A stretch of DNA of 64,000 bases, taken from contig JAOUOD010000001.1 of assembly GCA_029880545.1 (NCBI GenBank), forward strand, positions 372,001 to 436,000. Direction: 5' to 3'. The DNA comes from Gammaproteobacteria bacterium (GTDB lineage Bacteria > Pseudomonadota > Gammaproteobacteria > Acidiferrobacterales > SZUA-150). How positions within the stretch are numbered: the first letter of the stretch is position 1; each line of letters opens with the position of its first letter. This document shows, piece by piece, positions 52,635-61,070 of the stretch. The position numbers and the translations under genes were made by a program. The notes under the pieces are model-generated. The model did not search any database. It was given only the letters and a program-made list of their open reading frames with translations, and was not told where the DNA came from.

Positions 52635-53434
52635 GACCCGGCCTTGTGTGGCGGTTCATTAAGGCGAATACGCTCGATGCGACGGGCGTGACCCGTGGTT
52701 TCGTCAATATCAACCAGTACGGCGCACAGGCTGGCCGCACCTTCAGCCACCTCGGCGCGCTCCGGCAATTTCTGGACAAAGCGTTTCAGGCTCTTGGTGT
52801 GGTTCATGCCTATTACCGAGTCGTAACAACCGGTCATGCCAACATCGGTAATGTAGGCGGTGCCGCCGGGCAGGATGCGCTCATCTGCCGTTGGTACATG
52901 GGTATGAGTTCCGACCACGGCGCTGACGCGTCCATCCATATACCAGCCCATGGCCATTTTTTCGCTGGTTACCTCTGCATGAAAGTCCAGCAGGATGACG
53001 TCAGCTTCGTCGGCATGCCTGGCCAGCGCTTCATCAACCGCGCGGAATGGGCAATCCAGTGACGGGTGCACAAACACCTGGCCCATGACATTGAGTACGC
53101 CGACGCGTATACCGGTTGCCGTGGTTGCCAGGTACCAGCCCTTTCCCGGCGTGCCTTCGGGATAGTTCCAGGGCCGCATCAGTCGCGGTTCACGCTCGAT
53201 GTATTCCAGTGCTTCCCGCTTGTCCCAGGCATGGTTGCCATTGGTCAGCACATCAACGCCACCGTTGAGCAGCGCTTTTGCGGTTTTCTCGGTAACGCCA
53301 AACCCGGCCGCGGCATTCTCCGCATTGGCGATGACTATATCGATGACGTATTCGCGGCGCAGCGCAGGCAGGTCGTTTAATACTATGCGTCGGCCGGGTT
53401 TGCCGACGATGTCACCGATAAATAACAGGTTCAT
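52631..53434 (-). CDS. YmdB-type metallophosphoesterase (TIGR00282)
   Basis: A 267-residue metallophosphoesterase of the YmdB / TIGR00282 family. The metal-binding motifs are FIGDIVGKPGRR at the N-terminus, ANAENAAAGFG, TNGNHAWDK and the later VGTHTHVPTADE. YmdB cleaves cyclic 2',3' phosphodiesters and can act in RNA and c-di-nucleotide metabolism; the substrate here is not proven. It overlaps the cyclo-ligase gene by 4 bp and the DUF427 gene by 4 bp, giving a translationally coupled trio. Confidence 0.9.
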   Translation of the reverse strand: MNLLFIGDIVGKPGRRIVLNDLPALRREYVIDIVIANAENAAAGFGVTEKTAKALLNGGVDVLTNGNHAWDKREALEYIEREPRLMRPWNYPEGTPGKGWYLATTATGIRVGVLNVMGQVFVHPSLDCPFRAVDEALARHADEADVILLDFHAEVTSEKMAMGWYMDGRVSAVVGTHTHVPTADERILPGGTAYITDVGMTGCYDSVIGMNHTKSLKRFVQKLPERAEVAEGAASLCAVLVDIDETTGHARRIERIRLNEPPHKAGS

Positions 53435-54036
53435 GGCGCGTCTTTATGAAATCGAATAATGTGTTGTTCGGTGATGATACCATCAAGTGGCACATCCCAG
53501 TGCTGACGCGGCAGTGATTCCACCTGCTGAAAACCGTGGGCAAGGCCGAACAGGCGTGGACGTTTCCAGTTTTTTCGTCTCAGCAGGTAGGCCAGCGCCC
53601 GGTCATAGAATCCGCCGCCCATCCCTAGGCGATTACCTTGGCGGTCGAAAGCAACCAGCGGCATCAGTACCAGGTCAAGATGCGTGGCACGCAGCCAGGT
53701 GGATCGTGGTACCACCGGTTCGGGAATACCAAACCGGTTTTCCCGGTACATGCTGTCAGGCTCCGCCGGCGCAAACCATAAATGCTCCCAGCCCAGGTGC
53801 GAGACGATCGGCAGGTATACCTGCTTGTTGCGCATCCAGGCCACATCAATGATGCGCCAGGGGTCAGCTTCGCCATCGGCGGCAATATAGGCAGCTACGG
53901 CCCTGGCGTTGCGGAATTCGTGAAGTGAGCGAGCGTGACGCGCGAGTTCAAGTGCGGCCTGGTTCTGGTCTGATGCCGCCAGTTGTCGACGGCGACGGCG
54001 CATGTCCTGACGCAGCTGTTTGAGATCCAGTGACAT
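53431..54036 (-). CDS. ygfA: 5-formyltetrahydrofolate cyclo-ligase
   Basis: The enzyme converts 5-formyl-THF to 5,10-methenyl-THF with ATP. The C-terminal hallmark is RLGMGGGFYDRALAYL and the basic N-terminal segment LRQDMRRRRRQL is typical. The gene lies directly downstream of the 6S RNA gene, as in other gammaproteobacteria. Its length (201 residues) fits. It overlaps the phosphoesterase gene by 4 bp. Confidence 0.93.
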   Translation of the reverse strand: MSLDLKQLRQDMRRRRRQLAASDQNQAALELARHARSLHEFRNARAVAAYIAADGEADPWRIIDVAWMRNKQVYLPIVSHLGWEHLWFAPAEPDSMYRENRFGIPEPVVPRSTWLRATHLDLVLMPLVAFDRQGNRLGMGGGFYDRALAYLLRRKNWKRPRLFGLAHGFQQVESLPRQHWDVPLDGIITEQHIIRFHKDAP

Positions 54037-54092
54037 TCAATCCGGCTTTGTTGTTGAGAAAAATGGTCCGGTTTTGATTAGGTGCAATCAGT

Positions 54093-54285
54093 GACGCCCT
54101 CCGCCTGTGCCGTATCGGCCATTTGCCTTGAACCAAAGAGTTCAAGTTGAGGTCACCCAAGTTAGCGCTTCAGGCTTCCTGCTACGAGGCAGGCTTGCTC
54201 AACGGCGCCAGTGCTCCGGTTCCCAAAGGGTAGCTTATAGGTCCAAAGGGTATCCGGCACGATTACGTACACCGCAGAGGGCATC
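54093..54285 (-). ncRNA. ssrS: 6S RNA (ssrS)
   Basis: The minus strand between the beta-barrel gene and the cyclo-ligase has the hallmarks of 6S RNA, the regulator that binds sigma-70 RNA polymerase. The 5' end (GATGCCCTCTGCGG) pairs with the 3' end (ACAGGCGGAGGGCGTC) to close a long hairpin-like stem of about 190 nt. Inside is TTGAACTCTTTGGTTCAAGG, resembling the internal stem of the E. coli molecule. Position upstream of ygfA in the same direction is the conserved location. The exact ends are approximate (within about 10 nt). Confidence 0.82.
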
Positions 54286-54420
54286 GGCTTCATTATCGCC
54301 GCTTTGGCCGACGCGCTGCAACCGCCGGAATTCTGATGGATTAATGAAACACGATGAACCGGATAAGTGGTTGAAGCGATGATGCTTTATGGGCAGGTAT
54401 CGGAAATGTCGGGGAAATAC

Positions 54421-54447
54421 AACAGGGCAGCTTGTCGCTGCCCTGTT
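54421..54447 (-). terminator. Rho-independent terminator of the beta-barrel gene
   Basis: AACAGGGCAGC pairs perfectly with GCTGCCCTGTT around a 5-nt loop, followed on the minus strand by a T-rich stretch. It lies 18 bp past the beta-barrel gene stop and about 135 bp before the 6S RNA start. Confidence 0.8.
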
Positions 54448-54464
54448 GATAAATCGGTCGAAAC

Positions 54465-55109
54465 CTAGAATGAGAAGGTGTAACTCAGGCCGATTGTGTC
54501 AGTGGTGCTGCTGGCATTGTCGTGTTGAAACTGCAGCACGTCAAAGCGCAGCTGGCCGCCGCCAAAATCCAGGCCGGCGGAAACGCCATAGGCCGAGACA
54601 CTCTTGCCTTCGCGCACATCAGTTGTGGTCGAGATGCCCGTGGCCTGTTCGGTAACAACGTATTCACCGACTACTTCCCGGTTACCGCCACCGGCCCGCG
54701 CCTGGACAAAAAAGCTGCTGGTAAACGGGTAGCGAAAAGCAACGAACGCTCCCTGCATGTTTTCCTTCCAGGTGGATGAATAGGTGAAGCCGCCACCGCT
54801 GGAGTCACTGGAGAGCTCGGTCAGGCCCCAGGTAAAATCCACTTCAATAGCTACGGTACCGCCAGCAAGGTTGACCGGTATGCCGGCATTTTTGCCAAAC
54901 AGGTTGTAGCCGGCGATAAAACCGGCGCCCAGTCCCTGGCTGGCGCAATCGCCACTGACACCGCCCGGGCAGGCTACGTCCACGGACATTATGCCGAGTT
55001 TTGGTCCAACGTAGGTTACACCTGCGGCGTTGGCGGCAGGTCCGGACAAAAGCAGTAACGCAAGAAGCATCGGCGCGGCAAGGCGCGCATGGTGATTGAT
55101 AACAGTCAT
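54465..55109 (-). CDS. Outer-membrane beta-barrel protein
   Basis: A 214-residue protein with a signal peptide (LLALLLLSGPAANAA) and then alternating hydrophobic strands, ending in a Phe-terminated strand (LSYTFSF), the C-terminal signature of outer-membrane beta-barrel proteins. It probably forms an 8-stranded barrel of the OmpA/OmpW-like type, but the subfamily is not recognised. It lies between zapA and 6S RNA, an uncommon position. Confidence 0.78.
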   Translation of the reverse strand: MTVINHHARLAAPMLLALLLLSGPAANAAGVTYVGPKLGIMSVDVACPGGVSGDCASQGLGAGFIAGYNLFGKNAGIPVNLAGGTVAIEVDFTWGLTELSSDSSGGGFTYSSTWKENMQGAFVAFRYPFTSSFFVQARAGGGNREVVGEYVVTEQATGISTTTDVREGKSVSAYGVSAGLDFGGGQLRFDVLQFQHDNASSTTDTIGLSYTFSF

Positions 55110-55274
55110 TATGTCTCCCGTGGTTTTTTGTTTAATTTATGGTGCCCGGGCGGGCAATTGTGCAGTTGATCAACCAAAGCATAGTAGTTGATCGCAGGGG
55201 ATCAAGAAAAAATGGAATTGTTTGCCCGGTTCGACGAAAACCGTGAGACAAATACGGGTTAGCGGTTACGCCGG

Positions 55275-55565
55275 TTACTGATGCAGGGCCAGTTCAATTT
55301 TTTCCTGGATGCTGCGCAGGCGTTCGCTGGCCATGCTGGACATGCCACCACTTTGGAGTTCCAGCAATTCGTTGGCCATGTTCAGTGCCGCCATGATGGC
55401 ACAACGCTCGGTACCGATGACACGACCGCTTTTCTGGATTTCACGCATGCGTTGGTCAAGCATTTGTGCCGCCGCGGTCAGCGACTGGCGTTCCTCGTCG
55501 GGGCAGGCCACCATAAACTGTTTTCCAAGCAGGGTGACATTGATGCCGGGGTTTGCTGATTTCAT
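55275..55565 (-). CDS. zapA: Cell division protein ZapA
   Basis: ZapA bundles FtsZ filaments at the division ring. The 96-residue product has VTLLGKQFMVACPDEER at the N-terminus and a C-terminal coiled coil (MANELLELQSGG and SIQEKIELAL). The length is normal. It lies in the same direction as the ZapB-like coiled-coil gene upstream, and in front of the beta-barrel gene and 6S RNA, close to the conserved zapA / 6S / ygfA arrangement. Confidence 0.93.
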   Translation of the reverse strand: MKSANPGINVTLLGKQFMVACPDEERQSLTAAAQMLDQRMREIQKSGRVIGTERCAIMAALNMANELLELQSGGMSSMASERLRSIQEKIELALHQ

Positions 55566-55666
55566 GGTGTGTGCTTGTCCAGGTCTGTGTGCCAGGTTGT
55601 TGTCAAAATAAATCGTTGTTATGTATCGCTATCGCACGCTTTTGGTATTGCCCTGCGGGTGTCGGC

Positions 55667-55876
55667 CTAGTCACTGCGATCAAGCGCCTTGAGCCGTTCG
55701 ATCATTGATTCCAGTCGCGCACGCGCAATCCGGGTCTTTTCCATCAGCTCCTGATGTTGCTTGGAAATGCTGTCTTTTTCAACCAGCAGCGAGGAATTCT
55801 GGTTTTTCAGATTCTGACAGGCGTCGATCAATGCATCGACCTTGGCCTCCAGATTTTTTAGATCATTTTCTGACAC
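55667..55876 (-). CDS. ZapB-like coiled-coil protein (TIGR02449-type)
   Basis: A 69-residue protein that is almost entirely coiled coil (LEAKVDALIDACQNLKNQN, then a second heptad stretch ending MIERLKALDRSD). It matches the small TIGR02449 group found next to zapA in gammaproteobacteria and resembles ZapB, a division factor that stabilises the FtsZ ring. It is read in the same direction as zapA with about 100 bp between. Confidence 0.82.
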   Translation of the reverse strand: MSENDLKNLEAKVDALIDACQNLKNQNSSLLVEKDSISKQHQELMEKTRIARARLESMIERLKALDRSD

Positions 55877-56029
55877 TTACGCAGCCCCAATCTCCCTGTG
55901 TACGGAAATAGTAGGTTGCCGCGTCGATTGGGTCAAATGCCGGCCGTCAAGAATTTCCGGGATCATGCTACCATCGGTCGGGTTATGTGTGTGGCAACGC
56001 CTGAAAGGCAGTAAATACAGGAGATTTCA

Positions 56030-56644
56030 ATGGAACAAGGCTTGCAGGTACCTGGTTATGGCGAGCTGAACCAGGCGCTGATGGATGCCGGGATCACGAC
56101 ACCGGCATCGGAAGCGCAAGGCCTTATTTGCGGGGTATTGTGCGCGGCCTCGACCGAGGCAGCGGGTTCCGGCTGGGTACCGATACTGCTGGCGGACCAC
56201 GCCGGCGAGGAGGGCGAGGCGATTAAAACCGCGACCCGTATGCTGATCGCTATCCACCAGCAACTTATTATATGCATGCAGGACAAGGACTTTGCCCTGC
56301 GACTGGTACTGCCGGATGAAGAGCAGCCGGTGGCGATGCGCCTGGATGCTCTCGCCGAATGGTGCAGCGGGTTCCTCATGGGGCTGGTCGCCGGCGGAGC
56401 CGGTGATATCGCCAGGCTGCCGCCGGACTCGGCAGAGATTGCCCGGGACATGCTGAAAATCACCGAGGTTGTGGCGGCCGAAGAGGCCGGCGAAGATGAC
56501 GAAGAAAGCCTGATGCAACTTGAGGAATACGTGCGCCTGGGCGCGCTCGCCATTTATGATGAGTTGCATCCACAAAGCGAAGCTGGTGATAATGCCGACG
56601 ATTCCGATGTCGCACCCGATAACAACAACGAGATACTGCATTGA
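56030..56644 (+). CDS. ygfB: UPF0149 (YgfB/YecA) family protein
   Basis: The 204-residue protein has the UPF0149/YgfB pattern: GLICGVLCAAS near the N-terminus, LAEWCSGFLMGLVAG in the middle, and an acidic, helical C-terminus. YgfB represses alpA in Pseudomonas; its general role is not settled. Position immediately upstream of pepP is conserved in gammaproteobacteria, and the stop overlaps the start region of pepP. Confidence 0.93.
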   Translation: MEQGLQVPGYGELNQALMDAGITTPASEAQGLICGVLCAASTEAAGSGWVPILLADHAGEEGEAIKTATRMLIAIHQQLIICMQDKDFALRLVLPDEEQPVAMRLDALAEWCSGFLMGLVAGGAGDIARLPPDSAEIARDMLKITEVVAAEEAGEDDEESLMQLEEYVRLGALAIYDELHPQSEAGDNADDSDVAPDNNNEILH

Positions 56645-56646
56645 CC

Positions 56647-57951
56647 ATGAAGCCCGAAGTATTTGCCCGCCGCCGCCGCGAACTCATTGAACACATGGGT
56701 TCAGGTGTTGCCATTATTCCCACTTCACCGGAGCGTGTACGCAATCGCGATGTGCACTACCGCTACCGCCCGGACAGTGACTTTTTCTACCTGACCGGAT
56801 TTTCCGAGCCGGAAGCCGTGGCCGTGATCGTGCCCGGGCGTGAACATGGCGAATACATCCTGTTTTGCCGCGAGCGCAACAAGGAAAAGGAAATCTGGGA
56901 TGGCTACCGTGCCGGACAAGAGGGTGCCGTCGAGCAATACGGCGCCGATGATTCCTTTCCGATAGATGACATTGACGAGATTTTGCCGGGTCTGCTGGAA
57001 AACCGTGACAAGGTTTATTACAGCATGGGCCGCAACCCGGATTTTGATCAGCAGCTGATGGGCTGGGTCAACGAAGTGCGCACCAAGGCTCGTAACGGTG
57101 TGCATGCGCCGGGCGAGTTCGTTAACCTGGATTACATGTTGCATGAAATGCGCCTGATCAAGCGGCCGGAAGAAATCAAGGCCATGCGCAAGGCAGCGAG
57201 CATTTCCGCCCATGCCCATATGCGCGCCATGCAGATATGCAAGCCGGGCATGTACGAATACGAAGTCGAAGCCGAGTTCCTGCACGAGTTTCGTCGGCAC
57301 GGCAGTGGCTATACGGCCTATCCGCCGATAGTAGGCGGTGGCGCCAACGCCTGCATCCTGCACTACATCGAGAACAATGAAAAACTGCGTGACGGTGACC
57401 TGTTGCTGATTGATGCCGGCGCCGAGTATGACTATTACGCGGCTGACATTACCCGCACGTTCCCGGTGAATGGCAAGTTCAGCGGTGAGCAAAAAGCCAT
57501 CTACGAACTGGTACTGGCAGCGCAGCATGCAGCCATTGCCGAGGTCAAGCCGGGCAATCACTGGAATGAGCCGCACGAGAAAGCCGTGCATGTGCTGGCT
57601 GACGGCTTGCGTGAACTGGGCCTGTTGAACGGCAGTACCGACCAGCTTATCGAGGAAGGCCACTACAAGAAGTTTTACATGCATCGCACCGGTCACTGGC
57701 TGGGCATGGATGTGCACGATGTGGGTGATTACAAGATTGATGATGTCTGGCGCGAGCTGGAACCGGGCATGGTGCTGACTATTGAGCCGGGCCTTTACAT
57801 CGCTGCCGGCGATACCAGTGTTGACGAGCGCTGGTGGAACATTGGTGTGCGCATTGAGGATGATGTGCTGGTCACAAAGGATGGCTGTGAAGTCATGACC
57901 AGTGAGGTGCCCAAGGAAGTCGATGAAATCGAAACCCTGATGAAATCCTGA
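56647..57951 (+). CDS. pepP: Xaa-Pro aminopeptidase PepP
   Basis: PepP removes N-terminal residues preceding proline. The pita-bread metal ligands are visible: DAGAEYDYYAADITRTF (two Asp), HWLGMDVHDVG (His), LTIEPG (Glu) and VRIEDDVLV (Glu). The N-terminus starts FARRRRELIEHM. The ATG at 56647 is preferred; a TTG at 56641 is also open. Downstream, instead of ubiH directly, comes the MAPEG gene. Confidence 0.96.
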   Translation: MKPEVFARRRRELIEHMGSGVAIIPTSPERVRNRDVHYRYRPDSDFFYLTGFSEPEAVAVIVPGREHGEYILFCRERNKEKEIWDGYRAGQEGAVEQYGADDSFPIDDIDEILPGLLENRDKVYYSMGRNPDFDQQLMGWVNEVRTKARNGVHAPGEFVNLDYMLHEMRLIKRPEEIKAMRKAASISAHAHMRAMQICKPGMYEYEVEAEFLHEFRRHGSGYTAYPPIVGGGANACILHYIENNEKLRDGDLLLIDAGAEYDYYAADITRTFPVNGKFSGEQKAIYELVLAAQHAAIAEVKPGNHWNEPHEKAVHVLADGLRELGLLNGSTDQLIEEGHYKKFYMHRTGHWLGMDVHDVGDYKIDDVWRELEPGMVLTIEPGLYIAAGDTSVDERWWNIGVRIEDDVLVTKDGCEVMTSEVPKEVDEIETLMKS

Positions 57952-57982
57952 TCGGACAATAGAACCACGGAGGGTGATTCAC

Positions 57983-58387
57983 GTGACGACTGTTCACTAT
58001 CTTGTTGTTTCAACAGTACTGTTAATGGCGCATGTTATTCCGGTCGGTGTGGCCTATGTGCGTTACTGGGGCTGGAGTGGCGCCGCCGGTAACCGTGTAG
58101 CGATGCCGGACCTGCCTGGCTGGGCCCAACGTGCTTCGGCCGCCAGCCGTAACATGAGCGAGAATTTTCTGCATTTTGCCGTGTTGGCAATCATCGCCGT
58201 CATGCTGAAGATTGATGAGCCGGTTGTTGCCACTTCGGCGGCAGTATTTTTTTATGCACGATTGGCCTACTGGTTCGTTTATATTGCCGGTATTGCCTGG
58301 GTAAGAACCCTGTTATGGATAACCGGCCTGTCCGCCGAGCTGGTGATTCTTTATTGCATTGTTGTTTCGCCCCAATTCTCAATATAA
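57983..58387 (+). CDS. MAPEG family membrane protein
   Basis: A protein of about 134 residues with four hydrophobic segments, matching MAPEG (membrane-associated eicosanoid and glutathione metabolism) proteins: YLVVSTVLLMAHVIPV, RASAASRNMSENFLHF with the conserved ENF/Asn region, and ARLAYWFVYIAGI. A glutathione-dependent activity is possible but unproven. The GTG at 57983 is chosen because GGAGG lies about 9 bp before it; a GTG at 57974 would sit on that site. Confidence 0.85.
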   Translation: MTTVHYLVVSTVLLMAHVIPVGVAYVRYWGWSGAAGNRVAMPDLPGWAQRASAASRNMSENFLHFAVLAIIAVMLKIDEPVVATSAAVFFYARLAYWFVYIAGIAWVRTLLWITGLSAELVILYCIVVSPQFSI

Positions 58388-58390
58388 AAA

Positions 58391-58415
58391 AAGACCGGGC
58401 CATGAGCCCGGTCTT
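58391..58415. terminator. Bidirectional rho-independent terminator
   Basis: AAGACCGGGC pairs with GCCCGGTCTT around a 5-nt loop. An A run lies on the left side and a T-rich stretch on the right. It serves the MAPEG gene on the plus strand and the vWA gene on the minus strand, which ends 22 bp away. Confidence 0.87.
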
Positions 58416-58436
58416 CGTTTGTGCCTGTTACCAGGG

Positions 58437-59858
58437 TTACCTGACCGGCACGGTTCTCAGTGAATCACAACCAACAAAGTGGTCAACACCATTGCTCAGC
58501 ATGCCGCGTACACAGGCCGAAGCATCGCCGGCAACCAGGCCACTGTCCTGGATCGGGTAATGGCCAAGCAGATCCATGTAGCCATCATGATTAACGTCTT
58601 GCAGGTGACCACCGCTCTTGTGTTTCGGTGCGGCTTCACCCGGGCCAAACTTGAGCGTAGAGCGATCGATAAAGCTGACATCAAACGTCGCTGATCCGAG
58701 AATTGCTACCGGAACAATGCCGTTGCCGTGTTCGACGTTCACCGGGTTGGCGCTGCTGCCCGGCTTGATATCAATCAGGACGTTAAGCGACAGGTCGACC
58801 ATGCTGCAATCGGTAACACTGCCATCGCCACCGGCATCGGTGCCATGCGCGGTTACGCAAACTTCATGGTTGCTGTGTGACAACGAGCCTATGCTGGTTG
58901 CATAGTTGACCGTGATCGGACCATCCTGTGGCAGTCCGGGTGCGATATCGGCATTGCTGATGGCAACCGCAGTCGCGCCGTCAACACTGATATCCAGGCT
59001 GTTAAGTGTCGAGCCAATGGACTGGGTAATGGCATTGCCCAGTTGTGACATGTCGGTGACCACCTGGCACGCGCCCTGGCTGGTGGTAGACAGGTTGGCA
59101 ACGGCCTGCAGGTTACCCAGGAAGGATGTGTAAGTGCACGTTGTGGCGTCGCCAATGGCAAAGCTCTTGATAGTGGTATTGGCAGGAATCATTGATGCCA
59201 GCGTGTGTACAGGATTACCAATTCCATTGATGCCGTCAGACAGGAAAATGACCAGGTTGGTGTTGTTGGTGTTGGCCGGATCATTCAGGACCTCGATTGC
59301 CTTGATCATGCCATCGTGATAGTTGGTCAGGCTGCCAAGAGACAGCAGGCTCGCCTGTTCTTCAATATCAGCAATACTGTTGCCATTGCCATCAAACGCC
59401 GGAGCGACCAGGAACCGCAGGCTTGCCGACAGATCGACATCAATTTTCTGTGCACCGGTGTGGAACGTGACCATTCCCGCCAGGCCGATGGAAGAAAACG
59501 GGTCAGACGCGGCCTGGTTCGCAGCCTTTATGGCTTGCTTGGTGCAGACGATACGGGTGTCAACAATGCCGTCTCCGGTGCAATCGACCAGGGCCGATGC
59601 GCTCATGCTGCCGGAAATGTCTATTACGTAGACAACGGTTGTATCCTTGATCGGGTCACCGGCTTCAACAGAAGCGGTACCGGAGACAATGCTTGGGTCA
59701 CCGGCAACACCGGTGATTTCAACGCTGATGGAGGTGCCGCCCGGCAGTGCGCCATCAACGGCATGGGCGGGTGCTGTGCCAAGTAACAACAGCCCCAGGG
59801 TTATCGCGAGCAGGGATTTGCCTCGCATTTTATGCATGTGTGTGAATGAGTGTTGCAT
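58437..59858 (-). CDS. Exported von Willebrand factor type A domain protein
   Basis: The 473-residue protein has a signal peptide (LLAITLGLLLLGTAPAHA). A VWA domain follows with the MIDAS motif VIDISGSMS at about residues 78-86 and later TNLVIFLSDG. C-terminal to it is a domain beginning IDIKPGSSANPVNV and continuing VPVAILGSATFDV and DVNHDGYMDLLGHY, a recurrent module of secreted bacterial proteins, with an EF-hand-like acidic loop. Adhesion or surface binding is plausible. The start at 59858 has an AAGGAGA ribosome-binding site. No sortase or autotransporter tail is visible. Confidence 0.9.
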   Translation of the reverse strand: MQHSFTHMHKMRGKSLLAITLGLLLLGTAPAHAVDGALPGGTSISVEITGVAGDPSIVSGTASVEAGDPIKDTTVVYVIDISGSMSASALVDCTGDGIVDTRIVCTKQAIKAANQAASDPFSSIGLAGMVTFHTGAQKIDVDLSASLRFLVAPAFDGNGNSIADIEEQASLLSLGSLTNYHDGMIKAIEVLNDPANTNNTNLVIFLSDGINGIGNPVHTLASMIPANTTIKSFAIGDATTCTYTSFLGNLQAVANLSTTSQGACQVVTDMSQLGNAITQSIGSTLNSLDISVDGATAVAISNADIAPGLPQDGPITVNYATSIGSLSHSNHEVCVTAHGTDAGGDGSVTDCSMVDLSLNVLIDIKPGSSANPVNVEHGNGIVPVAILGSATFDVSFIDRSTLKFGPGEAAPKHKSGGHLQDVNHDGYMDLLGHYPIQDSGLVAGDASACVRGMLSNGVDHFVGCDSLRTVPVR

Positions 59859-60235
59859 GATTGATCTCCTTATCGTGCATGATTGCGGATTAATTGTTTT
59901 AATGACATTTATTTTCGTCGCAGCCCAGAGTGCCCTTGTAAAAATCCGACCCCGGCATTTTTCTTTATTATTATGTAACTAAATAGTTACGGGTGTTGCT
60001 AGTGATTGCGCATAGTACGCAAACACCTGTTCTCGTCGCGGAAAAATTGTTGTTTATGTATTGAGGCTGTCGCGAATCCTTGTCGCGACGGGGGTGAGTA
60101 TATGACAGGCGCGTATGCCTGTCACTAACTAAATAAACAGTACATTACTAATGATTATTAACAAGAATTACCTACGTGATCATCAAGCCAGGCGACTGTT
60201 GCTTGCTTGTCGTCCGCAATAGCCGCCTGTAGCAA
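59859..60235. other. Intergenic region of 377 bp rich in inverted repeats
   Basis: Between the vWA gene and the cytochrome b gene, both on the minus strand. It contains at least four inverted repeats: GTAACTA/TAGTTAC (59975-59990), TTGCG/CGCAA (60006-60022), GTCGCGA/TCGCGAC (60069-60089) and TGACAGGC/GCCTGTCA (60103-60124). They may form promoter or terminator structure for the vWA and cytochrome b genes. No gene or RNA family is recognised. Confidence 0.6.
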
Positions 60236-60916
60236 TTATGTTTTCTCCTTGTAACCGTTAACCATGGCGCGCACCAGGTTTTGGCCTTCGCGCACGCTGG
60301 CAAACATCACGCCGCCAATGTGAACAAAAATCAGTAACACTGTGACATGGGAAAAGAATTCATGGATTTCTTCCCAGAGCTCCTCGGCCGCGCTTTCTTC
60401 ATGATGGCCGCGGTCGTCATCATCGTGCTCCCGGCCATCCACCAGCACCACCAGCGGGTTGGCGGCAACCGTGCCCGTGGACACGCCAGTGGATACAGTA
60501 GATAGGGCCTGGCTGTTGTTCGCCAGTGGGCCGTGGCCCTCGGCGCCGTACAATGCCAACCCGGAAATGCTGGTCAATATCAGGCTCAGCAGCAGGGCGA
60601 TAACCATCCAGCCACCGAGCGGGTTATGGCCCAGGTAATGTTTCGCCTTGCCAGTGAGCATATCCCTGGCGTATTGCATTGCCGTTCCCGGCGCGGTGAC
60701 AAAATCGCTGAAGCGCGCATGACGACTGCCGACCAGGCCCCAGAGCAGCCGAAAGCCGATCAGTCCCATAATAAAGTAGCCGGCATAAATATGAATGAGG
60801 CTTTCTTCCTCACCGCTGATGTAGGCAATTATAAAGCTGAGCACCAGGCTCCAGTGGAACAGCCGCACCAGCGGGTCCCAGACATAAATGGAATTGTTCA
60901 GATCTTGGTCTTTCAT
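60236..60916 (-). CDS. Cytochrome b561-type membrane protein
   Basis: A 226-residue b-type cytochrome of the di-heme cytochrome b561 / hydrogenase b-subunit type, with four membrane segments. The N-terminus YVWDPLVRLFHW carries one heme His and the later LIFVHIGGVMFASVREGQN another. An unusual hydrophilic loop of about 25 residues before the last helix contains EHDDDDRGHHEE, rich in Asp and His, possibly metal-binding. It probably moves electrons between a periplasmic protein and quinone. It is divergent from the LuxR-type regulator. Confidence 0.88.
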   Translation of the reverse strand: MKDQDLNNSIYVWDPLVRLFHWSLVLSFIIAYISGEEESLIHIYAGYFIMGLIGFRLLWGLVGSRHARFSDFVTAPGTAMQYARDMLTGKAKHYLGHNPLGGWMVIALLLSLILTSISGLALYGAEGHGPLANNSQALSTVSTGVSTGTVAANPLVVLVDGREHDDDDRGHHEESAAEELWEEIHEFFSHVTVLLIFVHIGGVMFASVREGQNLVRAMVNGYKEKT

Positions 60917-61070
60917 ATACTGCCTCGTTTACCACCAGGTAATTGAAATGCTGATGGCGCTATAATGGGCCGGAAAAGCACAAAACACATCGGGCAGGTG
61001 TTCGATGCCAAGCCCCGTGGGACATGTGCGCGATGGCGACCAAACAAGACGATAATCAAGGTGAGAATCA

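Noticed and set aside
54107-54382. Open frame on the plus strand between ygfA and the beta-barrel gene
   Set aside because: It lies over the 6S RNA gene on the other strand, has no ribosome-binding site and no family resemblance.
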